A DNA stretch of 64,000 nt from Castellaniella sp. MT123 (GCF_039614765.1 NZ_CP154879.1:1798001-1862000), one strand, 5' to 3'. Positions 1 to 9,239 are shown, counted from the stretch's first letter. Program-made: numbers and translations. The notes: a model not told the origin generated them from the letters alone.

Positions 1-156
1 GAGTTCAATGACATCGGCGCCGGCCGTCACCAGCGCGTGCATGAGCGCAGGAGTGGAGCCGGCGAGCGGGTCGCCCGCCGTGACGTAGGGGATCAATGCG
101 GTGCGCCCGGACAGCGCGCCAAAACAGTTTGCCAAGCGAAGATTCGATGCGGTCAA
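1..156 (-). CDS. trpA: Tryptophan synthase alpha subunit, N-terminal part
   Basis: Partial gene; only the first 52 codons are in the window and the rest lies beyond base 1. The translation contains [11 protein letters not shown] and ends ADVIEL, the opening strand-helix-strand of the TrpA TIM barrel, including the conserved TAGDP loop. It cleaves indole-3-glycerol phosphate to indole, which is channelled to TrpB. The start is a TTG at 154-156: AGGAG lies 7 bases before it and overlaps the trpB stop codon, so the two genes are probably translationally coupled. No ATG fits in this frame before the conserved sequence. Confidence 0.9.
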   Translation of the reverse strand, partial: MTASNLRLANCFGALSGRTALIPYVTAGDPLAGSTPALMHALVTAGADVIEL

Positions 157-166
157 GGCGCAACTC

Positions 167-1366
167 CTAAAGCGTGATGCCGCTTAATTTGGCTACGGTA
201 TCCATGTCCTTGTCGCCGCGACCCGACAGATTGACCAGGATGATCTGGTCACGCGCCAGGGTGGGCGCAAGTTTGGTCGCATAGGCGATTGCATGGGCGG
301 ATTCCAGCGCCGGCATGATGCCTTCGATGCGGCAGCAGTCGTGGAACGCGGCCAGAGCCTCGCGATCGGTGATGCCGACATACTGGGCCCGGCCGGAATC
401 CTTCAGCCAGGCGTGTTCCGGCCCGACGCCGGGATAATCCAGGCCGGCGGAAATCGAATGGGTTTCAGTGATCTGGCCGTTGGCATCCTGCAGCAGATAG
501 GTGCGGTTGCCGTGCAGCACCCCGACCACGCCCCGGTTCAGGGACGCGGCATGATGCCCGCTGTCCAGGCCTTCGCCGGCGGCTTCGACGCCAACCAGGC
601 GCACGGATTCGTGTTCGATGTACGGATGGAAAATGCCGATGGCGTTCGATCCCCCGCCCACAGCGGCCACGATGTAATCGGGCTGCCTGCCGGCATCGCG
701 CGGCATCTGTTCCAGGCATTCACGCCCGATGATGGTCTGGAAATCGCGCACCATCAGTGGATACGGATGCGGGCCGGCGACCGTGCCGATGATGTAGAAG
801 GTGTTTTCGACGTTGGTCACCCAATCGCGCATGGCCTCGTTGAGGGCGTCCTTCAGGGTGCGCGAGCCAGATTCCACCGGGACCACCGTGGCGCCCAGCA
901 GCTTCATGCGGTAGACATTCGACGCCTGACGGCGCACGTCCTCGCTGCCCATGTACACCACGCACTCCAGGCCATAGCGGGCAGCCACGGTGGCGCTCGC
1001 CACCCCGTGCTGTCCGGCACCGGTTTCGGCGATGACGCGCGGCTTGCCCATGCGGCGCGCCAGCAGCGCCTGGCCAATGCAGTTGTTGACCTTGTGGGCG
1101 CCAGTGTGATTCAGATCTTCGCGCTTGAACCAGATCTGCGCGCCGCCAAGACGTTCGGACCAGCGCCGCGCGTGATACACGGGGCTGGGGCGGCCGACGA
1201 AGTGTTCCAGTTCGTCGGCGAATTCGCGCAAGAATTCCGGGTCGTCGCGATAGTGTTCATAGGTCTCGCGCAGGGCATCCAGCGCGTGCACCAGGGTTTC
1301 GGCCACGAACGAACCGCCAAACTGGCCGAAATGCCCGTGGACATCCGGCAAATGATAGGGTTTCAA
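167..1366 (-). CDS. trpB: Tryptophan synthase beta subunit
   Basis: PLP enzyme of 399 residues, normal family length, that condenses indole with L-serine to tryptophan in the cytoplasmic alpha2-beta2 complex. Visible hallmarks are the N-terminal [14 protein letters not shown], the PLP lysine in HTGAHKVNN, the GAGQHG loop, the phosphate-binding GGGSNAIG and a C-terminal LSGRGDKD. It is followed after 10 bases by trpA. Upstream on the same strand is relA; trpF, which often precedes trpB in betaproteobacteria, is not here. A TAAAAT on the minus strand at 1436-1431 could be a -10 element about 65 bases before the start, but no convincing -35 accompanies it. Confidence 0.97.
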   Translation of the reverse strand: MKPYHLPDVHGHFGQFGGSFVAETLVHALDALRETYEHYRDDPEFLREFADELEHFVGRPSPVYHARRWSERLGGAQIWFKREDLNHTGAHKVNNCIGQALLARRMGKPRVIAETGAGQHGVASATVAARYGLECVVYMGSEDVRRQASNVYRMKLLGATVVPVESGSRTLKDALNEAMRDWVTNVENTFYIIGTVAGPHPYPLMVRDFQTIIGRECLEQMPRDAGRQPDYIVAAVGGGSNAIGIFHPYIEHESVRLVGVEAAGEGLDSGHHAASLNRGVVGVLHGNRTYLLQDANGQITETHSISAGLDYPGVGPEHAWLKDSGRAQYVGITDREALAAFHDCCRIEGIMPALESAHAIAYATKLAPTLARDQIILVNLSGRGDKDMDTVAKLSGITL

Positions 1367-1508
1367 ATCCAGACTCGCTTCAAAGGTGCCCGATCGGGGC
1401 GGTCAGACCACACCGGTCAGCCAAAAGATCATTTTAGCAGCGCGGACAGACGACACACGTCGCCCGTCCCGTCGCCGTTGTATCCCCGGCGGGGAATCCG
1501 CCACCCTG

Positions 1509-3707
1509 TCACTGGCGGCTGGCCTGGACCCCCGACAGCTCGTTGACCGCGTCCAGCGCCTGGCGGATCTGGGCGCCGTCCCGCACCTCGATGGTGAACA
1601 CCATGTGAGCCAGCGACCGGCGGCTGTGCGTGGTGACCCGCACCACCCGCAGGCGCAGGCGCGCAAAGACTTCGGACAGATCACGCAGCAGATTGGGCCG
1701 ATCCTGGGCATGGATGCTGAGATCGACCGGATACAGCGCCTGCCCCGTATCCCCCCAGGCCACCTGGATGCAGCGTTCAGGGTGGCGCTGCGCCAACACG
1801 GCCCAGGATGCGCAGTCACTGCGGTGGATGGAAACCCCCCGGCCCCGGGTGACGAAACCCTCGATGGCGTCCGGCGGCGCCGGACGGCAGCAACGCGCCA
1901 GTTGTGTCAGCAAGGAATCGACCCCCACCACCAGCACCCCGCTTTTGCCCGTGCGCGCCACGCTGCCGGCATCACTGGCATACACGCGAGCGGCATCGGC
2001 GGGCGCCTGGGCTGGTTCGGGCTCGCGAAACACCTGGTCGATCTGCCGCAGGCTGAATTCTTCTTTTGCGGCGGCCACGTACAGATCGTCGGCCCGGGCG
2101 AACCCCAGTTGCTGGGCCAGGTGTTCCTGATTGACGGCCGTCCGGCCCAGCCGCTGCAGCTCTTTTTCGACCAGCGTCTGCCCCTGGGCGATGCGCTGCT
2201 GCAGTTCCACCGCGTTGAACCAGGCCCGGACCTTGGACCGGGCACGCGGGCTGGCCAGGTAGTTCAGCTGGGGATTGAGCCAGTCACGCGACGGCCCGCC
2301 GGATTTCGCGGCGATGATCTCCACCGTCTGGCCTGTCCGCAGCGGTGTGGACAGCGGCACCATCTGCCCATCCACCCGCGCCCCCCGGCAGCGATGACCC
2401 AGATCGGTATGCAGCAGATAGGCGAAATCGACCGGCGTGGCACCTTCCGGCAACTCCAGCACCCGGGCCTGCGGGGTCATCACGTAGATGTGCCGATCGC
2501 CGTGCGGAATTTCGGGTGCCGGCGCGGCGCCGCCGTCTTCCTTCCAGGCCAGCAACTGGCGCATCCAGGAGATCTTCTGATCGTAGTCACCGGAGGCCGA
2601 AACCTGTCCGCCCCGGGCACCGGCTTCCTTGTAGCGCCAGTGCGCCGCCATACCGAACTCGGCGAACTGGTGCATGTCCTGGGTGCGGATCTGCACCTCG
2701 AAGGCCCGCCCCTGGGCATCGGCCACGACCGTGTGCAGCGACCGGTAGCCATTGGGCTTGGGCCGGGCAATATAGTCGTCGAACTCGTCGGGCACCGGCG
2801 TCCACAGGGCATGGACCAGGGCCAGCACCGCATAGCAGGTCCGTTCATCGGCCACGATGACACGCAGAGCCCGCAGATCGAACAGTTGCTGGAATTCCAG
2901 ATGCTTGATCCGCATCTTGTTCCAGATGCTGTAGATGTGTTTGGGCCGGCCGCTGATGTCGGCCTGGATGTGCGATTCGTCCAGGGCCGCCTGCAACCGG
3001 GCCACGACGTCCTCGATGAAGGCTTCGCGCTCGGCGCGTTTTTCCTCGAGCTGGAGGGCGATGGCCTTGTAGGTGTCGGGCTCCAGGAAACGAAAGGAGA
3101 GGTCCTCCATTTCCCATTTGAGCTGCCAGATACCCAGCCGATTGGCCAGCGGAGTGTACAGCGCCATGGTTTCACGGGCGAATGCGGGGGGACAGGGCGT
3201 CCGTGTGGCCGCATGCCATCGCAGCGACTGCAGGCGCGACGCCAGGCGCAGCAGGACAATGCGCAGGTCGGCGGCCATCGCCAGCAGCATCTTGCGCTGC
3301 ATTTCCTTCTGGTCGGCGCCGGAGTCGCCTCCGGCGCGTCCCGCCATGGCCCCCAGATGCAGCAATGCCCGCACGCCCTGCACCAGGGTCGTGATTTCCG
3401 GCCCGAAAGCCTTGCGCAGGGGATCGGAGCGCGCCACATCGCCCGCCGGCACCGGCTGCACCGCCAGCAGCGCCGCCGCCCGCGTGGCGGCATCCGACCC
3501 CAGATCCCGCAGGATCAGCGCGACTGCCGCGCAATGGGAATCCAGCGGTTCGCCCGTGCTGGCCCGTACCTGGCGCAGCGGTTCCCGCACCCAGTCGACC
3601 GCCTGCCGCAGCAATGCGCCGCCGGCGGCGTCCAGCCCCCGTGAGGCGGCCTGGAACCATTCCGGGTTGAAGGGATCGGTAAGAACCGTTTGCGAGGGAA
3701 CGCTCAT
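1509..3707 (-). CDS. relA: GTP pyrophosphokinase RelA, (p)ppGpp synthetase I
   Basis: Ribosome-associated alarmone synthetase of about 732 residues. The N-terminal pseudo-hydrolase region lacks the HD...HDxxED metal motif of SpoT, so this is the synthetase-only paralogue. The synthetase domain shows GRPKHIYSIWNKM, FDLRALRVIV, PKPNGYRSLHT and EVQIRT. It is followed by a TGS domain (IYVMTPQARVLELPEGATPV), a helical and zinc-finger-like region (CCRPAPPD) and a C-terminal ACT domain (LRDLSEVFARLRLRVVRV). The ATG at 3707 begins MSVPSQTV; an in-frame GTG at 3737 would add 10 residues and neither has a strong ribosome-binding site. A divergent flavoprotein gene starts 71 bases away. Confidence 0.93.
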   Translation of the reverse strand: MSVPSQTVLTDPFNPEWFQAASRGLDAAGGALLRQAVDWVREPLRQVRASTGEPLDSHCAAVALILRDLGSDAATRAAALLAVQPVPAGDVARSDPLRKAFGPEITTLVQGVRALLHLGAMAGRAGGDSGADQKEMQRKMLLAMAADLRIVLLRLASRLQSLRWHAATRTPCPPAFARETMALYTPLANRLGIWQLKWEMEDLSFRFLEPDTYKAIALQLEEKRAEREAFIEDVVARLQAALDESHIQADISGRPKHIYSIWNKMRIKHLEFQQLFDLRALRVIVADERTCYAVLALVHALWTPVPDEFDDYIARPKPNGYRSLHTVVADAQGRAFEVQIRTQDMHQFAEFGMAAHWRYKEAGARGGQVSASGDYDQKISWMRQLLAWKEDGGAAPAPEIPHGDRHIYVMTPQARVLELPEGATPVDFAYLLHTDLGHRCRGARVDGQMVPLSTPLRTGQTVEIIAAKSGGPSRDWLNPQLNYLASPRARSKVRAWFNAVELQQRIAQGQTLVEKELQRLGRTAVNQEHLAQQLGFARADDLYVAAAKEEFSLRQIDQVFREPEPAQAPADAARVYASDAGSVARTGKSGVLVVGVDSLLTQLARCCRPAPPDAIEGFVTRGRGVSIHRSDCASWAVLAQRHPERCIQVAWGDTGQALYPVDLSIHAQDRPNLLRDLSEVFARLRLRVVRVTTHSRRSLAHMVFTIEVRDGAQIRQALDAVNELSGVQASRQ

Positions 3708-3778
3708 GACGACTGAAAATGGCTCGGTGCACACCACCCCTCTATACTACTTGAGTCATTCCCCTTGCGTGCGCACCC

Positions 3779-4282
3779 ATGGCCCAACGCCTGCTGATCA
3801 TCTGGCATTCACGCACAGGCGCCGCCCGGCAGATGGCGGATGCCGCCGCCGTGGGCGCACGCGCCGTGGCCGACGAACTCCAGGCCGGCGGCCGGTTCGA
3901 TCTGCGGGTCAGCCCGGCGGCCGAGGTACAGCCGGCCGATCTGCTGGCCGCCGACGGCTACCTGTTCGCCACCCCCGAGAACCTGGCCGCCCTGAGCGGC
4001 GCCATGAAGGAATGCCTGGATCGCAACTACTACGCCGTCCTGGATCGGCTCAATGGCCGCCCTTACGGCCTGATCATCACCGCCGGCTCGGACGGCGACG
4101 GCGCCAGGCGTCAGCTGGAGCGTATCTGCACCGGCTGGCGCCTGAACCTGATTGCACCTGCCTTGATCGTGCCGATGCACGCCCAGACTCCCGAAGCCAT
4201 CCTGGCCCCCAAGACCGTCCCGGCCGAATGGCTCGATCGCGGCGCTGAACTGGGCGGCACCCTGGCGGCCCTGTTGCTGTGA
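3779..4282 (+). CDS. Flavodoxin-like NAD(P)H-dependent reductase family protein
   Basis: Protein of 167 residues with a flavodoxin-like fold. It starts with a hydrophobic strand and an FMN phosphate loop, LLIIWHSRTGAARQMAD, and has a second FMN-contact stretch, YLFATPENLAALSGAMKECLDRNYY, in the position seen in NADPH-dependent FMN reductase and WrbA-like proteins. It probably binds FMN and handles electrons in the cytoplasm; the substrate cannot be read from sequence. It is divergent from relA and about 107 bases upstream of the ferredoxin gene on the same strand. No signal peptide or membrane segment. Confidence 0.75.
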   Translation: MAQRLLIIWHSRTGAARQMADAAAVGARAVADELQAGGRFDLRVSPAAEVQPADLLAADGYLFATPENLAALSGAMKECLDRNYYAVLDRLNGRPYGLIITAGSDGDGARRQLERICTGWRLNLIAPALIVPMHAQTPEAILAPKTVPAEWLDRGAELGGTLAALLL

Positions 4283-4389
4283 TCGCCTCCACCCCTGACC
4301 GCATATCGGGCTCTCCGGGTTCTCCCTGCCAAATTCGGTAAAATCCCGGGAGGCCCTTTTCAGGTCCCTGTTTGCCTGCCGGAGCACCC

Positions 4390-4716
4390 ATGACCCACGT
4401 CGTCACCGAAAACTGTATCAAATGTAAATTTACCGACTGCGTCGATGTTTGTCCGGTGGACTGTTTCCGCGAAGGGCCCAACTTCCTGGTGATCGATCCC
4501 GAAGAATGCATCGACTGCGCCGTCTGCGTGCCCGAATGTCCCGCCAACGCCATCTTCGCCGAAGAAGACGTGCCGCAGGACCAGGTCGATTTCATCCCGC
4601 TGAATGCGGAACTGTCCCCCGAATTCAAGCCCATCAACCGCTCGATCGCCGCCCTGGACGGCGCCGACGACTGGAACGGCGTGGCCGACAAGCTCAAATA
4701 CCTCGAACGCGCCTGA
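4390..4716 (+). CDS. fdxA: Seven-iron ferredoxin FdxA
   Basis: Cytoplasmic electron carrier of 108 residues, typical for the FdxA family ([3Fe-4S] plus [4Fe-4S]). The cysteines lie at 9, 12, 17, 21 and 25 ([17 protein letters not shown]) and at 40, 43, 46 and 50 ([12 protein letters not shown]). The extra residues between the first cysteines are characteristic of 7Fe ferredoxins. The acidic C-terminal tail ([20 protein letters not shown]) is also typical. ATG at 4390 was chosen because GGAG lies five bases upstream and homologues start MTHVVTENC. An upstream TTG at 4372 would add an unconserved MPAGAP. Confidence 0.95.
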   Translation: MTHVVTENCIKCKFTDCVDVCPVDCFREGPNFLVIDPEECIDCAVCVPECPANAIFAEEDVPQDQVDFIPLNAELSPEFKPINRSIAALDGADDWNGVADKLKYLERA

Positions 4717-4831
4717 TCGCCACCGAACCGGACAACATCCGACACGAAGCACCACCCACACGCCCAAAACGGATTGGCTTACGTGAATCGCGTCGGCCTG
4801 TCCGTTGTCTGCAAAAGCCCACATTTCGATC

Positions 4832-4931
4832 CCCGGAATCACAAATTCCGGGTATTTACCGTAGCGCATAGTAACGATTACCGGTAACTTAAACCTGCAG
4901 ACCCCATAGTCCGGCGCACGATCTGCGCCGG
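4832..4931. promoter_or_regulatory. phaZ upstream region with three dyads
   Basis: The 240-base gap before phaZ contains three perfect inverted repeats. CCCGGAAT/ATTCCGGG lies at 4832-4839 and 4845-4852 with a five-base loop. TTACCGGTAA, a 10-base palindrome, lies at 4878-4887. CCGGCGCA/TGCGCCGG lies at 4911-4918 and 4924-4931 with a five-base loop, 25 bases before the phaZ start codon. The first could help end fdxA transcription although no T-tract follows. The second looks like a protein-binding site and the third would form a leader hairpin. Functions are inferred only from symmetry and position. Confidence 0.45.
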
Positions 4932-4956
4932 GGCAGACCGACCGGAACGCACCACC

Positions 4957-6174
4957 ATGCTGTACGACCTCCATGAGCTGCAACGCTCCCTCCTCGCTCC
5001 GTTTACCGCCTTCACGGAAACGGGATCCCAACTCTTTTCCAATCCTTACAGTCCGCTGGCCTACACGCCGCTGTCCCGCCAGTTCGCGGCCGCCTACGAA
5101 CTGGCCCACCGCGTGGGCAAGGACTACCAGAAACCCGCCTGGAACCTGCCATTCACCACGATCGATGGGCGTGAAACCGCCGTCCACGAAGACATCGCGC
5201 TGGCCCAGCCATTCTGCCACCTGGTGCACTTCCGCCGCGAAACCACCCGGCAGGACCCCCGTGTCCTGTTGGTGGCCCCCCTGTCGGGCCACCATGCCAC
5301 CCTGCTGCGCGACACGGTCCGTGCGCTGCTGCCCAGCCACGACGTCTACGTCACCGACTGGATCGACGCACGCATGGTCCCGATCGCCGATGGCACCTTC
5401 GGCCTGGACGACTACGTCCACTATATCCAGGCGTTTCTGGTTCACTTGGGCCCGGACACCCATGTGATTTCCGTCTGCCAGCCCACCGTGCCGGTCCTGG
5501 CCGCGGTTTCCCTGCTGGCCAGTACCGATGCGCCCTGTCAGCCACGCACCATGATCATGATGGGCGGTCCCATCGACACGCGCCGGTCCCCCACTCAGGT
5601 CAACCGGCTGGCGACGACGAAACCCTACGCCTGGTTCGAGGACAACCTGATCCACCGCGTCCCGCCCCGTTATGTGGGCGCCGGGCGGCTGGTCTACCCC
5701 GGGTTCCTGCAGCACGCCGGCTTCGTTGCCATGAACCCGGATCGTCACGTGAAATCCCATTACGATTTCTACCTGGACCTGCTGCGCGGCGACGACAGCG
5801 ACGCGCAAGCCCACCGCCGCTTCTACGACGAATACAATGCCGTGCTGGACATGCCGGCGCAGTTCTACCTGGACACAATCCGCACCGTGTTTCAGGAATT
5901 CCGCCTGCCGCGCGGTACCTGGACAATCGACGGCCAGCTCGTCGAACCCACCGCGATCCGCAAGACCGCCCTGCTGACGATCGAGGGCGAACTGGACGAC
6001 ATTTCAGGCGAAGGCCAGACCCACGCGGCGCACGATCTGTGCGCCAGCCTGCCCGATGGCATGCGCGAAGCGCACACCGCCGCCGGTTGCGGTCATTACG
6101 GCATTTTCTCAGGGCGCCGCTGGCGCGCGCAGATCTGTCCTAAAATCTCCTCGTTCATCCGCGCGCACGCCTGA
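4957..6174 (+). CDS. phaZ: Intracellular polyhydroxybutyrate depolymerase
   Basis: Protein of 405 residues of the PHB_depo_C / intracellular PhaZ family, which mobilises stored PHB granules. No signal peptide is present, consistent with the cytoplasm. The nucleophile is cysteine, not serine: Cys174 in ISVCQPTVP, as in the Ralstonia eutropha PhaZ1 type. The probable acid is Asp347 or Asp348 (GELDDISG) and the base is His380 (CGHYGIFSGRRWR). The N-terminal MLYDLHELQRSLLAP is typical of the family. The gene is monocistronic in appearance, with three inverted repeats in its leader region. Confidence 0.92.
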   Translation: MLYDLHELQRSLLAPFTAFTETGSQLFSNPYSPLAYTPLSRQFAAAYELAHRVGKDYQKPAWNLPFTTIDGRETAVHEDIALAQPFCHLVHFRRETTRQDPRVLLVAPLSGHHATLLRDTVRALLPSHDVYVTDWIDARMVPIADGTFGLDDYVHYIQAFLVHLGPDTHVISVCQPTVPVLAAVSLLASTDAPCQPRTMIMMGGPIDTRRSPTQVNRLATTKPYAWFEDNLIHRVPPRYVGAGRLVYPGFLQHAGFVAMNPDRHVKSHYDFYLDLLRGDDSDAQAHRRFYDEYNAVLDMPAQFYLDTIRTVFQEFRLPRGTWTIDGQLVEPTAIRKTALLTIEGELDDISGEGQTHAAHDLCASLPDGMREAHTAAGCGHYGIFSGRRWRAQICPKISSFIRAHA

Positions 6175-6222
6175 ACCGCCCTGTCAGGGCCGCCGGGGCT
6201 CGCGCCCCGGCCTTCCTTTGCC

Positions 6223-6834
6223 ATGTCTTCACTGATCGACGCCCTCGATGCCCTGTTGCCGCAAACGCAGTGCACACAATGCGGCTATGACGGCTGCCGC
6301 CCCTATGCGCAAGCCATGGCGCAGGGGCTGGCCGACACCAATCGCTGTCCCCCGGGCGGGCCACGAACGATCGAAGCACTGTCGCATCTGCTGGACCGCC
6401 CCGCGCATCCCCTTGACCCGGACTGCGGGACCCACCAGCCTTTTCGCGTTGCCCTCATCGACGAGGAACACTGCATCGGCTGCACCCTGTGCATTCAGGC
6501 CTGTCCGGTCGACGCCATCCTGGGCGCCAATCAGAGCATGCATACGGTGATCGCGGACGACTGCACCGGCTGCGAACGCTGCGTGACCCCCTGCCCCGTG
6601 GACTGCATCACGATGGTCCCCGCCGGACGTGACTGGACCCCCGAAGACGCCGGCGCGGCCCGGCAGCGCTACCAGGCCCGCAACACCCGGCTGCTGGGCC
6701 GGCACGCCGAGTCGGCGGGCCCCGCCGCCCGCACGCTGGCCAACAAGCCGGCGCTGGCCACCCCATCCGACGATCACGACAAACAGGATCGCATCGCCCA
6801 GGCTCTGGCCCGCGCGCGCGCACGGCGATCATGA
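6223..6834 (+). CDS. rnfB: RnfB-like iron-sulfur ferredoxin
   Basis: Protein of 203 residues. The N-terminal four-Cys module ([14 protein letters not shown]...NRCPPGG; Cys17, 20, 25, 42) is the RnfB/4Fe-4S domain. It is followed by two 4Fe-4S ferredoxin motifs, [12 protein letters not shown] and [12 protein letters not shown]. Unlike true RnfB it lacks the N-terminal membrane helix, and no other rnf genes are nearby. It is therefore the stand-alone betaproteobacterial form often labelled RnfB, probably a soluble electron carrier. The C-terminus (about residues 140-203) is a low-complexity Arg/Ala-rich tail. Its stop overlaps the nth start by four bases, suggesting a two-gene operon in which it may supply electrons to or assemble with Fe-S proteins; that link is inference. 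Confidence 0.85.
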   Translation: MSSLIDALDALLPQTQCTQCGYDGCRPYAQAMAQGLADTNRCPPGGPRTIEALSHLLDRPAHPLDPDCGTHQPFRVALIDEEHCIGCTLCIQACPVDAILGANQSMHTVIADDCTGCERCVTPCPVDCITMVPAGRDWTPEDAGAARQRYQARNTRLLGRHAESAGPAARTLANKPALATPSDDHDKQDRIAQALARARARRS

Positions 6835-7472
6835 AGCGCGCCGCCGTCGAAGAATGCTTCCGCCGCCTGCGCGAGGCCAACCCGGAACCCAGGACCGAGC
6901 TGGAATATGGCAGTACCTTCCAGTTGCTGATCGCCGTCATGCTCTCGGCCCAGGCCACCGACCGCTCGGTCAACCTGGCAACCCGCAAGTTCTTCCCCGA
7001 ACACGGCACACCCGAAGGCCTGCTCGCACTCGAAGAGGCCGGACTGTCGGATGCCATCCGCACCATCGGCCTGTACAAGACCAAGGCGCGCAACGTCATC
7101 CGCACCTGCGAGCTGCTGCTGGAACGCCACGGCGGCCAGGTTCCGGACCGCCGCGAAGACCTGGAAGCCCTGCCCGGCGTCGGCCGCAAGACCGCCAATG
7201 TCATCCTGAACACCGCCTTTCGCCAGCCCACCATGGCGGTCGATACCCACATCTTTCGCGTAGCCAACCGCACGGGCATCGCCCCCGGCAAGACCGTCCT
7301 GGCCGTCGAACAGGCGCTGTTGCGGCGCGTTCCCAAAGACTATCTGCTGGATGCGCACCACTGGCTGATTCTTCATGGCCGCTACGTCTGCGTGGCGCGC
7401 AAGCCAAAATGCCCGCAATGCATCCTGAGCGATCTGTGCGAATACCCGGACAAGACCCGCCCGGGGGACTGA
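6831..7472 (+). CDS. nth: Endonuclease III
   Basis: Base-excision DNA glycosylase/AP lyase for oxidised pyrimidines, 213 residues, full length. The helix-hairpin-helix [14 protein letters not shown] carries catalytic Lys120, and Asp138 lies in [12 protein letters not shown]. The C-terminal [4Fe-4S] cluster ligands Cys187, 194, 197 and 203 have the C-x6-C-x2-C-x5-C spacing. The start ATG overlaps the stop of the upstream ferredoxin gene (ATGA). Confidence 0.97.
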   Translation: MKRAAVEECFRRLREANPEPRTELEYGSTFQLLIAVMLSAQATDRSVNLATRKFFPEHGTPEGLLALEEAGLSDAIRTIGLYKTKARNVIRTCELLLERHGGQVPDRREDLEALPGVGRKTANVILNTAFRQPTMAVDTHIFRVANRTGIAPGKTVLAVEQALLRRVPKDYLLDAHHWLILHGRYVCVARKPKCPQCILSDLCEYPDKTRPGD

Positions 7473-7675
7473 CGGACGACCCATTTCAGGGCCGGCGCCC
7501 GCATCAGACCCGGTTGTCGCCGACCGCGATGCGGTCACAGCATGACGCAACGCAACAAACAGCGAAACCGGCCCGACAACCCTGTAAAACCCCTATGGAG
7601 GCAAGGACCAAACCGACCGATACTTGAAGCATTCCGCCACACGGCGTTGCACTGCGAAAGGGAACTCTGGGCAAT

Positions 7676-8458
7676 ATGGGCACGGACCAATCCATCATCC
7701 TCGAAACTCGCCAGCTAACCAAGGCCTTCCTTGGATTTGTCGCCGTCGACGCCGTCGATCTGAAGGTCCAGCGCGGCCACATCCACGCGCTCATCGGCCC
7801 CAACGGCGCGGGCAAGACCACCTGCTTCAATCTGCTCACCAAATTCCTGACGCCCACCCGCGGCCAGATCCTCTTCGACGGCCAGGAAATCACGGGCGAC
7901 CGTCCCGCCGAGATCGCCCGCAAAGGCATCATCCGGTCGTTCCAGATCTCCGCCGTCTTCCCGCAGCTCTCCGTGCTCGACAACGTGCGCATCGCGCTGC
8001 AGCGCAACACCGGCACCTCCTTTCATTTCTGGCGCAGCGACAATACCCTCAATCACCTGAACGCCCGCGCCATGGAACTGCTCGACGAGGTCGGCCTGGC
8101 CGACTTCGCCGACGAAATCACCGTCAATCTGCCCTACGGACGCAAGCGCGCCCTCGAAATCGCCACCACGTTGGCCATGGAACCCAGCCTGATGCTGCTG
8201 GACGAACCCACCCAGGGCATGGGCCACGAGGACGTCGATCGCGTCACCCAGCTCATCCAGCAGGTCGGCGCCGGACGCACCATCCTCATGGTCGAACACA
8301 ACATGAAGGTCGTCTCCTCCATCGCCGACCGCATCACCGTGCTGGCTCGCGGCGCGGTCCTGGCCGAAGGCGACTACACCACCGTTTCCAACAACCCCGC
8401 CGTCATGGAAGCCTACATGGGTACGACCCAGGGCGAACTCGAAGGAGCACACGCATGA
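7676..8458 (+). CDS. livG: HAAT-family ABC transporter ATPase (LivG type)
   Basis: ATP-binding subunit of 260 residues of a branched-chain-amino-acid-type importer. Walker A is GPNGAGKTT (about 36-44), the LivG-type insert GIIRSFQISAVFPQLSVLDNVRIALQ follows, and Walker B is LMLLDEPTQGM. The signature motif is degenerate (VNLPYGRKRALEIATTLA instead of LSGGQ), a pattern common in this subfamily. It heads the order livG-livF-livK-livH-livM. The 203 bases between nth and this gene must hold the promoter; I could not assign boxes. The transported substrate cannot be read from sequence. Confidence 0.9.
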   Translation: MGTDQSIILETRQLTKAFLGFVAVDAVDLKVQRGHIHALIGPNGAGKTTCFNLLTKFLTPTRGQILFDGQEITGDRPAEIARKGIIRSFQISAVFPQLSVLDNVRIALQRNTGTSFHFWRSDNTLNHLNARAMELLDEVGLADFADEITVNLPYGRKRALEIATTLAMEPSLMLLDEPTQGMGHEDVDRVTQLIQQVGAGRTILMVEHNMKVVSSIADRITVLARGAVLAEGDYTTVSNNPAVMEAYMGTTQGELEGAHA

Positions 8459-8525
8459 GCACGCCGGGCCGCCCCAAGTGCGAATTCCCTCTGGGGGAAA
8501 CGGCACGCAGCGCCAAGGGGGCATC
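8459..8525. repeat. Possible short intergenic repeat between livG and livF
   Basis: The 67 bases separating livG and livF contain CCGGGCCGCCCCAAG, then CCCTCTGGGGGAAACGGC and ACGCAGCGCCAAGGGGGC, a layout that looks like short intergenic elements I associate with Bordetella, Acidovorax and relatives. Only one copy is seen in this window. Its last bases supply the purine-rich AAGGGGG used as the livF ribosome-binding site. The repeat identity rests on recollection and needs a genome-wide search. Confidence 0.4.
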
Positions 8526-9239
8526 ATGAGCGCACCCGCACTCGAAATCTCCAACCTGCAGGCCTGGTACGGTGAATCCCATGTCCTGCATGGCGTCAAC
8601 ATGCGCGTCGATCCCGGCCAGGTGGTCACGCTGCTGGGGCGCAATGGCGCCGGGCGCACCACCACGCTGCGCGCGCTATTGGGCCTGACCAGCCGGCGCA
8701 CCGGCTCGGTGCGCATCCACGGCACCGAATCCATCCATCTGCCCACCTACCGCATCGCCCACCTGGGCATCGGCTACTGCCCGGAAGAACGCGGCATCTT
8801 CGCGTCGCTATCCTGCGAGGAAAACCTGCTGCTGCCCCCCACCGTGGGCAACACGCTGGGCGGGGGCATGTCGCTCGCCGAAATCTACGACATGTTCCCC
8901 AATCTGCTGGAACGTCGCCATTCGCCCGGCACGCGCCTGTCGGGTGGCGAACAGCAGATGCTGGCCGTCGCGCGCATCCTGCGCACGGGCGCCAATCTGC
9001 TGCTGCTCGACGAAATCTCCGAGGGCCTCGCCCCGGTCATCGTCCAGGCGCTGGCCCGCATGATCACCACCCTCAAATCCAAGGGCTACACCATCGTCAT
9101 GGTGGAACAAAATTTCCGCTTCGCCGCTCCGCTGGCCGACCATTTCTATGTCATGGAACATGGCCAGATCGTCGAGGAATTCCCTGCGGCACAACTGCAG
9201 GAAAAGCAGACAACACTCGACAGCCTGCTGGGCGTCTGA
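8526..9239 (+). CDS. livF: HAAT-family ABC transporter ATPase (LivF type)
   Basis: Second ATPase of the importer, about 237 residues. ATG at 8526 was chosen because AAGGGGG lies just upstream and homologues start near MSAPALEISNLQAWYG. Walker A reads GRNGAGRTT, with Arg in place of the canonical Lys; the codon is CGC in GGGCGCACCACC. The rest is intact: RHSPGTRLSGGEQQMLAVAR (signature), LLLLDEISEGLAP (Walker B) and VEQNFRF (switch region). The K-to-R change is noted in the findings. Its partner LivG has a normal Lys. Confidence 0.9.
   Translation: MSAPALEISNLQAWYGESHVLHGVNMRVDPGQVVTLLGRNGAGRTTTLRALLGLTSRRTGSVRIHGTESIHLPTYRIAHLGIGYCPEERGIFASLSCEENLLLPPTVGNTLGGGMSLAEIYDMFPNLLERRHSPGTRLSGGEQQMLAVARILRTGANLLLLDEISEGLAPVIVQALARMITTLKSKGYTIVMVEQNFRFAAPLADHFYVMEHGQIVEEFPAAQLQEKQTTLDSLLGV

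Noticed and set aside
293-1546. Long plus-strand open frame opposite trpB
   Set aside because: It is antisense to a fully conserved trpB and its translation has no family features; long antisense frames are expected at this GC content.
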